The position numbers and the translations under genes were made by a program. This document shows, piece by piece, positions 1 to 5,893 of a DNA stretch of 6,772 nucleotides. The stretch is from Pseudomonadota bacterium (lineage in GTDB: Bacteria > Pseudomonadota > Alphaproteobacteria > Caulobacterales > Caulobacteraceae). Each line of letters opens with the position of its first letter. Position 1 is the stretch's first letter. Location of the stretch: positions 1 through 6,772 of the forward strand of contig JAEXZS010000036.1 of NCBI GenBank assembly GCA_023451375.1, in the 5' to 3' direction. The notes below the pieces were generated by a model. The model did not search any database and was not told the DNA's origin. It saw only the letters and a list, made by a program, of their open reading frames with translations.

Positions 1-360
1 GCCTCGGGTCGTCCGTGGCTGACGCCCGCCGAAGCGGCCGCCGGCGAACGGCTTCGCGCCGACGCGGAGCGCGCGGCGACGGGCTCCTCTCTGACGATGC
101 GCTGGGACGCCCTGCCCCGCGCCGCCGCCGGGACCGCCGCGCGGGTCGAGCCCAGCGACCGCGTTCTGTCCGCCTCCCGCCGCGTCGAGAACGCCCTGAT
201 CGCCGTCGGCCCCCGCCTGCGCCCGATCGTCAGCCGCATCTGCGTCCACGGCGACAGCCTGAAGCTGGCCGAGACGGGCCTGGGCCTGCGCCGTCGCCAG
301 GGCAAGACGCTGCTGAAGCAGGGACTGCAGGCGCTGGCGGAGCATTACGGGATTGGGTGA
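1..360 (+). CDS. DUF6456 domain-containing protein, C-terminal part (5' partial)
   Basis: The frame is open from the first base of the window to a TGA at 358-360, giving 119 visible residues; the start lies outside the window. The visible part opens with a GRPWLTPAEAAAGERLRAD segment, followed by a variable linker. A basic helical region then contains VGPRLRPIVSRICVHGDSLK, and the protein ends in RRRQGKTLLKQGLQALAEHYG. This order (LTxAexxAGErLRaD, then a helix with VGPxL, then a C-terminal KxxLxxgLxxLAxHYG helix) is the pattern I associate with the alphaproteobacterial DUF6456 domain. The middle looks helical and DNA-binding-like, but the function of this family is not established. Its only visible neighbour ends convergently 30 bp away. 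The family call rests on recalled motif pattern, not a search. Confidence 0.8.
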   Translation, partial: ASGRPWLTPAEAAAGERLRADAERAATGSSLTMRWDALPRAAAGTAARVEPSDRVLSASRRVENALIAVGPRLRPIVSRICVHGDSLKLAETGLGLRRRQGKTLLKQGLQALAEHYGIG

Positions 361-390
361 CGCCCAGGTTCGCGATGTCCTAGCCCCTGC

Positions 391-639
391 TCAGCCGGTC
401 GCCGCCAGCCCTTCGGAATCCAGCGCCTCGGCGAACCCGGTGGGGCTCTCGTAGGTGCGGGACGGCAGCGGCGATATCTCGCGGAAGGCCGCTTCCACGA
501 ACCAACGGCCCGCCAAATCGCCGTGATCCGCGTCCAGGCGGGACAGGACGGCGAGGAGGCGGCCGTCGGCGAAGACCAGCATCCCGGTGCGGTCGCCTTG
601 GGCGGTGTCGAGTTCGACGGGCTCGAAAGTGACGGTCAT
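391..639 (-). CDS. 82-residue hypothetical protein, translationally coupled to the upstream Crp/Fnr regulator
   Basis: The ATG at 639-637 shares one base with the TGA stop of the Crp/Fnr gene (TGATG), so translation is probably coupled and both lie on one transcript. The same frame stays open further upstream, but that part only shadows the regulator, and the overlap start fits best. The product begins MTVTFEPVELDTAQGDRTG. It continues with LVFADGRLLAVLSRLD, a GRWFVEAAF segment and a C-terminal EALDSEGLAATG. The FADGRLLAVLSRL and GRWFVEAAF stretches look like beta strands of a small compact soluble domain. It is acidic and has no signal peptide, membrane segment or cysteine. I do not recognise a named family. 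Coupling to a regulator suggests a co-regulated or accessory role, which is inference only. Coding quality is good: GC-rich third positions and no odd composition. Confidence 0.75.
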   Translation of the reverse strand: MTVTFEPVELDTAQGDRTGMLVFADGRLLAVLSRLDADHGDLAGRWFVEAAFREISPLPSRTYESPTGFAEALDSEGLAATG

Positions 640-1367
640 CACGCGGCGTCGTGAAGATAGGCGGGATCGAAGTCGGCGATCTTCCGCATCCGAGCCCAGT
701 CGCTGATGCGGATCTTGCGACCGTCCCTCGCGATGGCGCCCTCCTCCGTCAAGGCGCGCAGGGTGCGGTTGACGTGGACGACCGTCATCCCGGTGGCGTC
801 GGCGATCTGCTCCTGCGTCATCGGCAGTTCGAACCGCTCGGGCGAGCCCAGGCCGGCGGCCTCGCGCCGTGCCGCGAACTCGCACAACATGTGGGCGACG
901 CGCGCCCGCGCATCGCGGCGTCCGACGTTCAGCACCCATTCGCGGAAGATGGAGGCGTCGATCAGGGCGTCGCGCCACAGAGCGTCCGCCACCTTGGGCC
1001 GATCCTGGAGAAGGCGGTTCATCGCCTCCCTCGGCATCCAGGCGATCTGGGCTCGGGTGATGGTCTGGACGTTGTGGTCGGCGCGTCGAAGTTTGAGATG
1101 CTGAACATCCAGGATGTCGCCCGCGAGGTGAAACGACGCGATCTGGCGCGCGCCGTCGCTGGTGCTCTTGTGCCGACAGACGAAGCCGCTGAGCAGGACG
1201 CAGCACTCCACCGGCGCGTCGCCTTCGCGCACCAGCATCCGCCCGGCCGGAGCGTCCTCCAGGCGGAAGGGCAGGGAAAGCACCGCCTGGCGGTCCGCCG
1301 CCTCCAGGTGGGACAGCCGCTCCAGCTTACGAACCAGCGGCAGAAGCACCCGATCGTCTGGCGTCAT
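639..1367 (-). CDS. Crp/Fnr family transcriptional regulator
   Basis: This is a 242-residue DNA-binding regulator of the Crp/Fnr superfamily. Residues about 20-125 form the N-terminal cyclic-nucleotide-binding-like beta-roll (AGRMLVREGDAPVECCVLLSG, then IASFHLAGDILDVQHL). A long dimerisation helix lies at about 135-165, and a winged helix-turn-helix at about 183-225 (MTQEQIADATGMTVVHVNRTL, then a wing with EEGAIARDGRKIRI). The roll lacks the PGE...RS/T phosphate cassette expected of true cAMP binders. There is no N-terminal four-cysteine Fnr cluster, although C55, C56, C64 and C162 are present, so the effector is unknown. The ATG at 1367 was chosen because a GAGGAG ribosome site sits a few bases upstream; an in-frame start at 1397 lacks one. 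It follows the sulfatase by 82 bp and overlaps the next small gene by one base. Confidence 0.92.
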   Translation of the reverse strand: MTPDDRVLLPLVRKLERLSHLEAADRQAVLSLPFRLEDAPAGRMLVREGDAPVECCVLLSGFVCRHKSTSDGARQIASFHLAGDILDVQHLKLRRADHNVQTITRAQIAWMPREAMNRLLQDRPKVADALWRDALIDASIFREWVLNVGRRDARARVAHMLCEFAARREAAGLGSPERFELPMTQEQIADATGMTVVHVNRTLRALTEEGAIARDGRKIRISDWARMRKIADFDPAYLHDAA

Positions 1368-1385
1368 CGCTCTCCTCGAACCTTG

Positions 1386-1404
1386 AACGAAGAGCAAACT
1401 CGTT
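1386..1404. promoter_or_regulatory. Imperfect dyad upstream of the Crp/Fnr gene
   Basis: AACGA (1386-1390) and TCGTT (1400-1404) form a perfect 5-bp inverted repeat with 9 bp between them. It lies about 20-37 bp upstream of the regulator's ATG, inside the 82-bp gap after the sulfatase. This is a plausible place for an operator or autoregulatory site. It does not match the classical Fnr/FixK box (TTGAT-N4-ATCAA), and short dyads are common by chance. No sigma-70-like promoter could be read confidently in the gap. Confidence 0.2.
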
Positions 1405-1449
1405 TCGACGCCCGAGGTTTCGCGGGGCTGGTCCGCGCGCCGGCAGGGC

Positions 1450-2982
1450 TCAGTCGGCCGCCATGGCGGACATCTTCTCCAGCGCCTGGTCGACCGTGAA
1501 GCTGCCGGGTTTCTGCACCGCCGGGAACTCCTTGAAGGTCTCCACGAACTTCGCCGCCCCGGCCTGGGCCGCGTAGATGAAGTAGGCGTTGTGCAGGAAC
1601 CAGTCGTAATAGGTGTTCGAGGTGACGTCGGCGAACTCGTAGGGATCGGTCCGCAGGTTGAACAGCTTGGGCAGCCTCAGCCGGGTGAAGGGCTCGGCCC
1701 AGACCTGCATGGTGCCCGCGCAGCGCTGTTCCATGAAGACCAGCTTCCAGTTGTCGTAGCGCAGGGCCAGCATGTCGCCGTCGTCGCTGAAGTAGAAGAA
1801 CACCTTGCGCGGGCCTTCATCCTCCTCGCCCGTCAGGTACGGCAGGAAGTTGAACCCGTCGATGTGGTTCTTGAACTCCTTGCCGTTGATCGTCGCGCCC
1901 TTCTTCAGGTCCTCGACGACATCCGGCGCGCCGGCGGCGGCCAGCAGCGTCGGCAGCCAGTCATGGTGCTGGATGATGTCGTTGGACACCGATCCCGCCG
2001 CGATCCTGCCGGGCCAGCGGATCATCTCGGGAATGCGGAAGGCGCCTTCCCAGTTGGTGTTCTTCTCGCTGCGGAAGGGCGTCATGCCGCCGTCCGGCCA
2101 GCTGTTGCGGTGCGGACCGTTGTCGGTCGAGTAGATGACGATGGTGTCCTCGGCCAGGCCCAACTCGTCCAGCAGGTCCAGCAGCTGGCCGACGTTCTTG
2201 TCATGGTCGATCATGGTGTCGTGGTAGGGCGACTGCCACTTGCCCGCCTGCCCCAGGCTGTCGGCCTTGGTGTGTGTGAACATGTGCATGTGGGTGGTGT
2301 TGACCCATGCGAAGAACGGCTGGTCGGTGTCAGTCGCGCGCTTGATGAAGTCGGTGGCGGCGGCGACGAACTCATCGTCGCAGGTCTCCATGCGCTTCTT
2401 CGTCAGCGGACCGGTGTCCTCGATCTTCTGCTTGCCGACCTTGCCCCAGCGCGGTTGTTCGGTCGTGTCGTCCTTGTCCGTCGCCCAGCTGTGCAGCACG
2501 CCGCGCGGACCGAAGGTCTCGCGGAATTTCGGATCCTTGGGATAGTCGTCCATCTCCGGCTCTTCCTCGGCGTTCAGATGGTAGAGGTTGCCGAAGAACT
2601 CGTCGAAGCCGTGGGCGGTAGGCAGCATGTGGTTCAGGTCGCCCAGGTGGTTCTTGCCGAACTGGCCCGTTGTATAGCCCTGCTCCTTCAACAGGTCGGC
2701 GATGGTGACCACGCCGTCGGGCATGCCGATGGGCGACGCCGGAATGCCGACCTTAGACAGGCCGGTGCGATACACGCTCTGGCCGGTGATGAACGAGGAC
2801 CGGCCGGCGGTGCAGGACTGTTCGCCATAGCTGTCGGTGAACAGCATGCCTTCCTTGGCGATGCGGTCGATGTTGGGCGTGCGGTAGCCCATCAGGCCGT
2901 TGGTGTAGCAACTCAGGTTGCTGATCCCGATGTCATCGCCCCAGATGACGAGGATGTTGGGCTTCCCGTTCGGCATGGCCAT
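1450..2982 (-). CDS. Arylsulfatase (type I sulfatase, formylglycine-dependent, cytosolic type)
   Basis: This 510-residue protein belongs to the alkaline-phosphatase-superfamily sulfatases, which hydrolyse sulfate esters. An N-terminal PNILVIWGDDIG strand supplies metal ligands D16 and D17. The sulfatase signature SCTAGRSSFITG carries C57, the residue expected to be oxidised to formylglycine, in a C-x-[P/A]-x-R context with R61. Other active-site elements are GQFGKNHLGD (K110, H112), NTTHMHMF (H231/H233), STDNGP (D287, N288) and the following FRSEKNTNWEG (K307). The length is normal for the family. There is no signal peptide, so it is probably cytosolic, as for Pseudomonas AtsA. No formylglycine-generating enzyme gene is visible here. 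Start codons at residues 1 and 3 are both possible (MAMPNGKPN); only a weak GGAA precedes them. The substrate cannot be read from sequence. Confidence 0.95.
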   Translation of the reverse strand: MAMPNGKPNILVIWGDDIGISNLSCYTNGLMGYRTPNIDRIAKEGMLFTDSYGEQSCTAGRSSFITGQSVYRTGLSKVGIPASPIGMPDGVVTIADLLKEQGYTTGQFGKNHLGDLNHMLPTAHGFDEFFGNLYHLNAEEEPEMDDYPKDPKFRETFGPRGVLHSWATDKDDTTEQPRWGKVGKQKIEDTGPLTKKRMETCDDEFVAAATDFIKRATDTDQPFFAWVNTTHMHMFTHTKADSLGQAGKWQSPYHDTMIDHDKNVGQLLDLLDELGLAEDTIVIYSTDNGPHRNSWPDGGMTPFRSEKNTNWEGAFRIPEMIRWPGRIAAGSVSNDIIQHHDWLPTLLAAAGAPDVVEDLKKGATINGKEFKNHIDGFNFLPYLTGEEDEGPRKVFFYFSDDGDMLALRYDNWKLVFMEQRCAGTMQVWAEPFTRLRLPKLFNLRTDPYEFADVTSNTYYDWFLHNAYFIYAAQAGAAKFVETFKEFPAVQKPGSFTVDQALEKMSAMAAD

Positions 2983-3010
2983 GGTTCCGGTGTGAGGATG
3001 GCGCGACCAT

Positions 3011-3024
3011 CCGCCCCCGGGCGG
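3011..3024. repeat. GC-rich dyad in the divergent intergenic region
   Basis: CCGCCC (3011-3016) and GGGCGG (3019-3024) are perfect inverted arms separated by two bases. The dyad is about 29-42 bp upstream of the sulfatase start, within the 204-bp region (2983-3186) between two divergent genes. It could be an operator, but in DNA this GC-rich such a dyad may be incidental. The rest of the region holds a second dyad (3035-3050), a weak CACCT/AGGTG hairpin at 3066-3084, and no promoter I can name with confidence. Confidence 0.3.
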
Positions 3025-3034
3025 GGACAGGATA

Positions 3035-3050
3035 TCGGGTCGAATCCCGA
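3035..3050. repeat. Small inverted repeat containing a GANTC site
   Basis: TCGGG (3035-3039) and CCCGA (3046-3050) form a 5-bp stem around a 6-base centre. The GAATC at 3042-3046 matches the GANTC recognition sequence of the CcrM adenine methylase, which is widespread in Alphaproteobacteria. Placement between divergent genes makes a regulatory role possible but unproven. Confidence 0.25.
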
Positions 3051-3186
3051 GGGCCGGATTGGGGTCACCTGAGCCGCAAAGGTGGCGGCGGTCACTGATC
3101 CCGGGTAATCGTCAGGAATAGCAACGCTCACCGAAACCAAAGACAGGCGTGGCCGTTGAGTGCCCCTCACCCTCGGAGCAAGTCTT

Positions 3187-3852
3187 ATGTCCCGCCTGCT
3201 GACCACCGGCGTCGCCGTCCTGATGCTGTCGACCGCCGCCGCGCCGGCGCTGGCGCAGACGCCGCCTTCATTGCGCGACCTTGTCGACGCCCGCGCCGGC
3301 CAGGCGGAGGGCGAACTCCAGAGGCGTGGGTATGAGGCCACCGATCGTTCCGAAGTCGTCGGCGGCGGACGCATGACCTACTGGCGGCGCGGTGACGAAT
3401 GCGTGGCGATCATGACTCGCGACGGCCGCTACGCCTCCATCAACCAGGCCGGGCGCAGCGAGTGCGGCTCCAGCTCCAGCGGCTCCAACAACGCGACCGC
3501 CGTCGCCGCGGGCGTGGCCCTGGTCGGCCTCGCCGCCGCCATCGCCGCCCACAACAACCGCCACCGCGACGCCGACGCCGAGCACGACCGGGAGTACGAG
3601 CGCGGCTATCAGGCTGGCCTGTATGGCGCCGACTATGACGACCGCCACGAGACCGAGGGCTATCACGAGGGCTATTTGGCCGGGGAGTCCGAGGCCAGCA
3701 ACCGACGCCACTCCAACAGCCGCTGGGTGCGCGGCGCCCCGGCTGCGGCTCAGGAGGCCTGCTCGCGCCGCGCCGATGAGTTCCAGAACCGTCCCCACGG
3801 CTCCAGCGTGCCCATCAGCGTGCGCGACCTGGGCCGGGGCAGTACGAGATGA
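3187..3852 (+). CDS. Exported GY-repeat protein of unknown function, probably frameshifted near its C-terminus
   Basis: As written this encodes 221 residues. Residues 1-23 are a Sec signal peptide (basic start, hydrophobic core, cleavage after ALA-Q). Residues 28-93 form a small domain (PSLRDLVDARAGQAEGELQ, RMTYWRRGDECVAI, DGRYASINQ) with C72 and C93. A Ser/Asn linker leads to a hydrophobic, possibly membrane-spanning stretch at 103-121. Residues 136-167 repeat a Y-x-x-G-Y-x-A-G pattern (YERGYQAGLYGA, YHEGYLAGE). The C-terminal domain from about 180 breaks off at RDLGRGSTR-stop, while its apparent continuation lies one frame away (3840-3932). ATG 3187 was chosen over an upstream GTG at 3160 because GGAG lies 8 bp before it and it begins the signal peptide. 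The protein resembles signal-peptide proteins with YWRRG-type N-domains in Alphaproteobacteria; its role is unknown. Confidence 0.82.
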   Translation: MSRLLTTGVAVLMLSTAAAPALAQTPPSLRDLVDARAGQAEGELQRRGYEATDRSEVVGGGRMTYWRRGDECVAIMTRDGRYASINQAGRSECGSSSSGSNNATAVAAGVALVGLAAAIAAHNNRHRDADAEHDREYERGYQAGLYGADYDDRHETEGYHEGYLAGESEASNRRHSNSRWVRGAPAAAQEACSRRADEFQNRPHGSSVPISVRDLGRGSTR

Positions 3853-3932
3853 CCATGGCGACGGGCTCGTACCGATCGGTCTGCACCGTTTCGGCCTCGG
3901 GCGAGGTGCGGGCCATCGATCCCTACTACTGA
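3840..3932 (+). other. Out-of-frame C-terminal continuation of the GY-repeat protein
   Basis: Reading from CAG at 3840 gives 30 residues, starting QYEMTMATGSYRSVCTV and ending AIDPYY, before TGA at 3930-3932. This continues the interrupted VPISVRDLGRG domain naturally and supplies a second C-terminal cysteine to match C192. Adding one G to the four-G run at 3836-3839 would join the frames and give a 248-residue protein. The restored stop would then lie 4 bp from the convergent gene's stop, the tight packing typical here. The cause could be a real mutation or a homopolymer sequencing error; the sequence alone cannot tell. Confidence 0.7.
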
Positions 3933-3936
3933 CCGC

Positions 3937-4617
3937 CTAGACGAGGGCCAGCGGGATCAGCAGGACCAGCAGGAAGCGCAGGGCCCGGACCGTCGCCCAC
4001 AGCGCGACGGCCGCGGCCTTGACCCAGCCCAGGTTCAGCCGCCGCCGGAACCACCGGGTCTGCACCCACTGGAACCAGAGGAAGCCGGCGACGATGATCG
4101 CGCCGCCGATCCCGTTCGCGACCTCCGGGCGCTGGAAGATCAGGCCGCCGATGGAGACGAAGGCCGCGCACAGCGCCGCCAGATAGCACTGGGCGTAGAA
4201 GGGCGCGCGCAGGGTCTCGCGGCTGATCCGCCGCCCCTGGCGATGCAGCAGGCTGGCGGCCGCCACCAGCGGGATCAGGCTGAAGGCCAGCGAACGAAAC
4301 AGGACCAGGTTCTGCGGCGATTCCGTCAGCGTCCTCACCAGGGTAGAGGTTCCCGGCGGCGGCGGCGCATGGGCGGCCACCAAGAGGAGGTTGATCAGGA
4401 CCAGCGTCGCCAGCAGGAACAGCGGCGGGCTGAGCGCGTCGTCATAGCGCCGGTCGTCCGGATCGGCCTGCTCGCGATCCGAATAGTCCATCGCCGCCAG
4501 CGGATCGCGCAGCACGCGCCACAGCGTCATCGGATAGAAGATCAGCCAACTGGTCGCCTCGAAGAGGAACTCCTCGAAGCTGCGCAGGATCTTGAGCAGG
4601 TCCAAGGCGTCCTCCAC
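3937..4617 (-). CDS. Multi-pass inner-membrane protein of unknown function
   Basis: This 226-residue protein has an N-terminal amphipathic part (ILRSFEEFLFEATSWLIFYPMTLW), a charged loop (DYSDREQADPDDRRYDD) and about five hydrophobic helices at roughly 64-84, 104-124, 140-161, 168-186 and 200-226. Basic residues cluster in RRRLNLGW and HRQGRR. I recognise the EATSWLIFYPxTLWRVLRxP and YDDxLSPPLFLL pattern as a conserved alphaproteobacterial membrane family often named only hypothetical or permease-like; no transport substrate can be inferred. The start is uncertain. GTG at 4617 has no Shine-Dalgarno, whereas a TTG at 4605 (giving MDLLKILRSF) has GGAGG five bases upstream. The gene runs convergent with the exported GY-repeat protein. 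Confidence 0.8.
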   Translation of the reverse strand: MEDALDLLKILRSFEEFLFEATSWLIFYPMTLWRVLRDPLAAMDYSDREQADPDDRRYDDALSPPLFLLATLVLINLLLVAAHAPPPPGTSTLVRTLTESPQNLVLFRSLAFSLIPLVAAASLLHRQGRRISRETLRAPFYAQCYLAALCAAFVSIGGLIFQRPEVANGIGGAIIVAGFLWFQWVQTRWFRRRLNLGWVKAAAVALWATVRALRFLLVLLIPLALV

Positions 4618-4778
4618 GGCGGCTGGGCCGGAGGGTGAGCGTCGCAGACCGGGCGATGAGTTTCAACGGCGCATCGGCGAGCCCAAACGCCGTGGAACTT
4701 GGCCGCTCATGATGCCCGGTATGGGCACGTGCATCTGAGACTGAAAGCGACCCATCGCTGACGTCGCCAGCTTCCGCT

Positions 4779-4797
4779 TCTAGGTCTGAAACCTAGA
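4779..4797. terminator. Hairpin just downstream of the lipoprotein gene
   Basis: TCTAGGT (4779-4785) and ACCTAGA (4791-4797) form a perfect 7-bp stem with a 5-base loop, 9 bases past the lipoprotein stop codon on the minus strand. No T-run follows on that strand, so it is at best a weak intrinsic terminator; an mRNA 3'-end stabiliser or boundary element is also possible. The remaining gap (4618-4778) shows only a weak TGCCC/GGGCA dyad near 4710-4725 and no gene I can support. Confidence 0.4.
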
Positions 4798-4806
4798 TTA
4801 GGGCTA

Positions 4807-5739
4807 TCAAGGCCACTTGTGCCAGTCTTCCTGACATCGGGGTCCGCTTATAGCCGCGTCAGCATCGCTTCCTCCTATTGCTGACAGCACGCGACACATT
4901 GAGGTAGGAGCCAACTCGAGCGCGCCAAAATGAGATCCGATGGTGAAGTCGCGGTTCAAAAGCCCGATCACCATGGGCGCGTAGGGGCGTGCCTGCTCGC
5001 GCGCCGCGCCAAGCGCAAACGCCAACTCCGTGATCCGAAGTCCCCCCTCCATTCCTATTGGCTTGTCCAGCGGCTCAGCGTCCACCGCCTTCTGGAGAAG
5101 AGCGGCAACCTGACGGATCGCCTCTCGATCGCCTGACGCAGCCGCGACCTGTGCAGCGGAGGTTCCAAGTGAGTTATCCTCCGACATCTGCGCCAATGCT
5201 TGCTCGCGCCATGGGCGAGCAGGTGTTCCAAAGCTGGCGAGTACAGACCTAGCGAGCGGGCGTGTATCCTCGAAGGCACTCTCCGCGATGGGGCGATCCT
5301 CAAAGGCGTGCCGGCCGACGGCCTCGACAATAGCGGGATCACGGGGACCCAACTGAAATGCGAGCTTCAAATAGGACATTCCCACGAGGCCGTGCCATGC
5401 GCCCGCCTGCACCGTCAGGCGGGCGATTGCCTCCTTATCGCTTTCGGAGACGCAGTAGATTGCCCCAGGAGAAAAGGCTTCGGCATCTCGTGGACGACCG
5501 AAAACGTCTATAGCCCCGTCGTAGATGGACGCATGTCGTGAAAAGCTGCCTAGAACCTCTAGAGCGAGCGCCGCCCTATGCTCCTGTGTGGGCGTCACGG
5601 CCACGCAGGGACGATCGGGTAAAAACTCCAACGCTTTGAGTTCGATGCGGTGTGTCTCAGGTCGGTCATTGCAACCCCCCAGCAGGAGGAAGAACGAACA
5701 GATCTTTGCCGCCGATGTCCATCGAAGTTCACGAGGCAT
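4807..5739 (-). CDS. Putative lipoprotein of unknown function in a low-GC patch
   Basis: This 310-residue protein starts MPRELRWTSA, followed by a hydrophobic stretch and a lipobox ending LLLGGC, so C23 is the likely lipidation site. The ATG at 5739 was preferred to one at 5769 because GGAG lies six bases upstream and it gives a normal lipoprotein signal peptide. The mature part has four further cysteines (C45, C96, C282, C302), possibly two disulfides in the periplasm. It is mostly helical and alanine-rich, with stretches such as AAQVAAASGDREAIRQVAAL and GLRITELAFALGAAREQARP that recall HEAT/TPR-like helical hairpins; that is a guess. I recognise no family. GC falls to about 57-62% in sampled lines inside the gene and about 50% at its edges, against up to 77% in the Crp/Fnr gene. 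Less GC-biased codons suggest more recent acquisition. Confidence 0.75.
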   Translation of the reverse strand: MPRELRWTSAAKICSFFLLLGGCNDRPETHRIELKALEFLPDRPCVAVTPTQEHRAALALEVLGSFSRHASIYDGAIDVFGRPRDAEAFSPGAIYCVSESDKEAIARLTVQAGAWHGLVGMSYLKLAFQLGPRDPAIVEAVGRHAFEDRPIAESAFEDTRPLARSVLASFGTPARPWREQALAQMSEDNSLGTSAAQVAAASGDREAIRQVAALLQKAVDAEPLDKPIGMEGGLRITELAFALGAAREQARPYAPMVIGLLNRDFTIGSHFGALELAPTSMCRVLSAIGGSDADAAISGPRCQEDWHKWP

Positions 5740-5831
5740 GGAGCGCTCCGTCTTGCCGAACTTGAGCATAAGTTGGTCGACGTGAATAAAGCGTCAGCAC
5801 AAGACGCCGTTTCCACTATCCACCCGTTGCT

Positions 5832-5864
5832 GAAGTCCGCGATTTCCACTTCGCGACGGACTTC
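5832..5864. terminator. Inverted repeat between sufE and the lipoprotein gene
   Basis: GAAGTCCG (5832-5839) and CGGACTTC (5857-5864) are perfect 8-bp arms, extendable by two pairs past a one-base bulge, with a loop of about 12 bases. It lies 29 bp beyond the sufE stop in sufE's direction of transcription and about 93 bp upstream of the lipoprotein start. A terminator for sufE is the simplest reading, but there is no T-run after it on the minus strand. A regulatory site or leader hairpin for the lipoprotein gene is the alternative. Confidence 0.5.
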
Positions 5865-5893
5865 TATCGGGATGCGATTGTGGGCCTTGCGCC

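Noticed and set aside
651..1499. A 282-codon plus-strand open frame opposite the Crp/Fnr gene.
   Set aside because: It is a shadow of a clear regulator gene, low-complexity and without a ribosome site.
3031..3056. CGGGTCGAATCCCG resembles the T-arm of a tRNA, suggesting a tRNA gene end or an attachment-site remnant.
   Set aside because: The loop is one base short of the standard seven-base T-loop, and no anticodon arm, D-arm or acceptor pairing is found upstream or downstream.
1591..3072. A 493-codon plus-strand open frame opposite the sulfatase.
   Set aside because: It is the antisense shadow of the sulfatase gene, whose protein carries a full set of catalytic motifs. The antisense product is valine-rich with no recognisable domain, as expected from high-GC antisense frames.
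3268..3798. A 176-codon minus-strand frame rich in hydrophobic residues, opposite the exported protein.
   Set aside because: It is antisense to a gene with a signal peptide and good start. Its Val/Ala/Gly-rich composition is typical of reverse frames of Ala-rich coding DNA.
5200..5541. A plus-strand frame of 113 codons inside the low-GC patch, considered as a possible separate gene.
   Set aside because: It lies wholly inside the lipoprotein frame, has no convincing ribosome site or domain, and the minus-strand frame has a proper signal peptide and lipobox.
4856..5799. A nine-base direct repeat, GCGTCAGCA, at 4856 and 5791, considered as target-site duplications around the lipoprotein patch.
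   Set aside because: Nine-base repeats are expected many times by chance in a window this size, one copy lies inside the gene, and there is no transposase.
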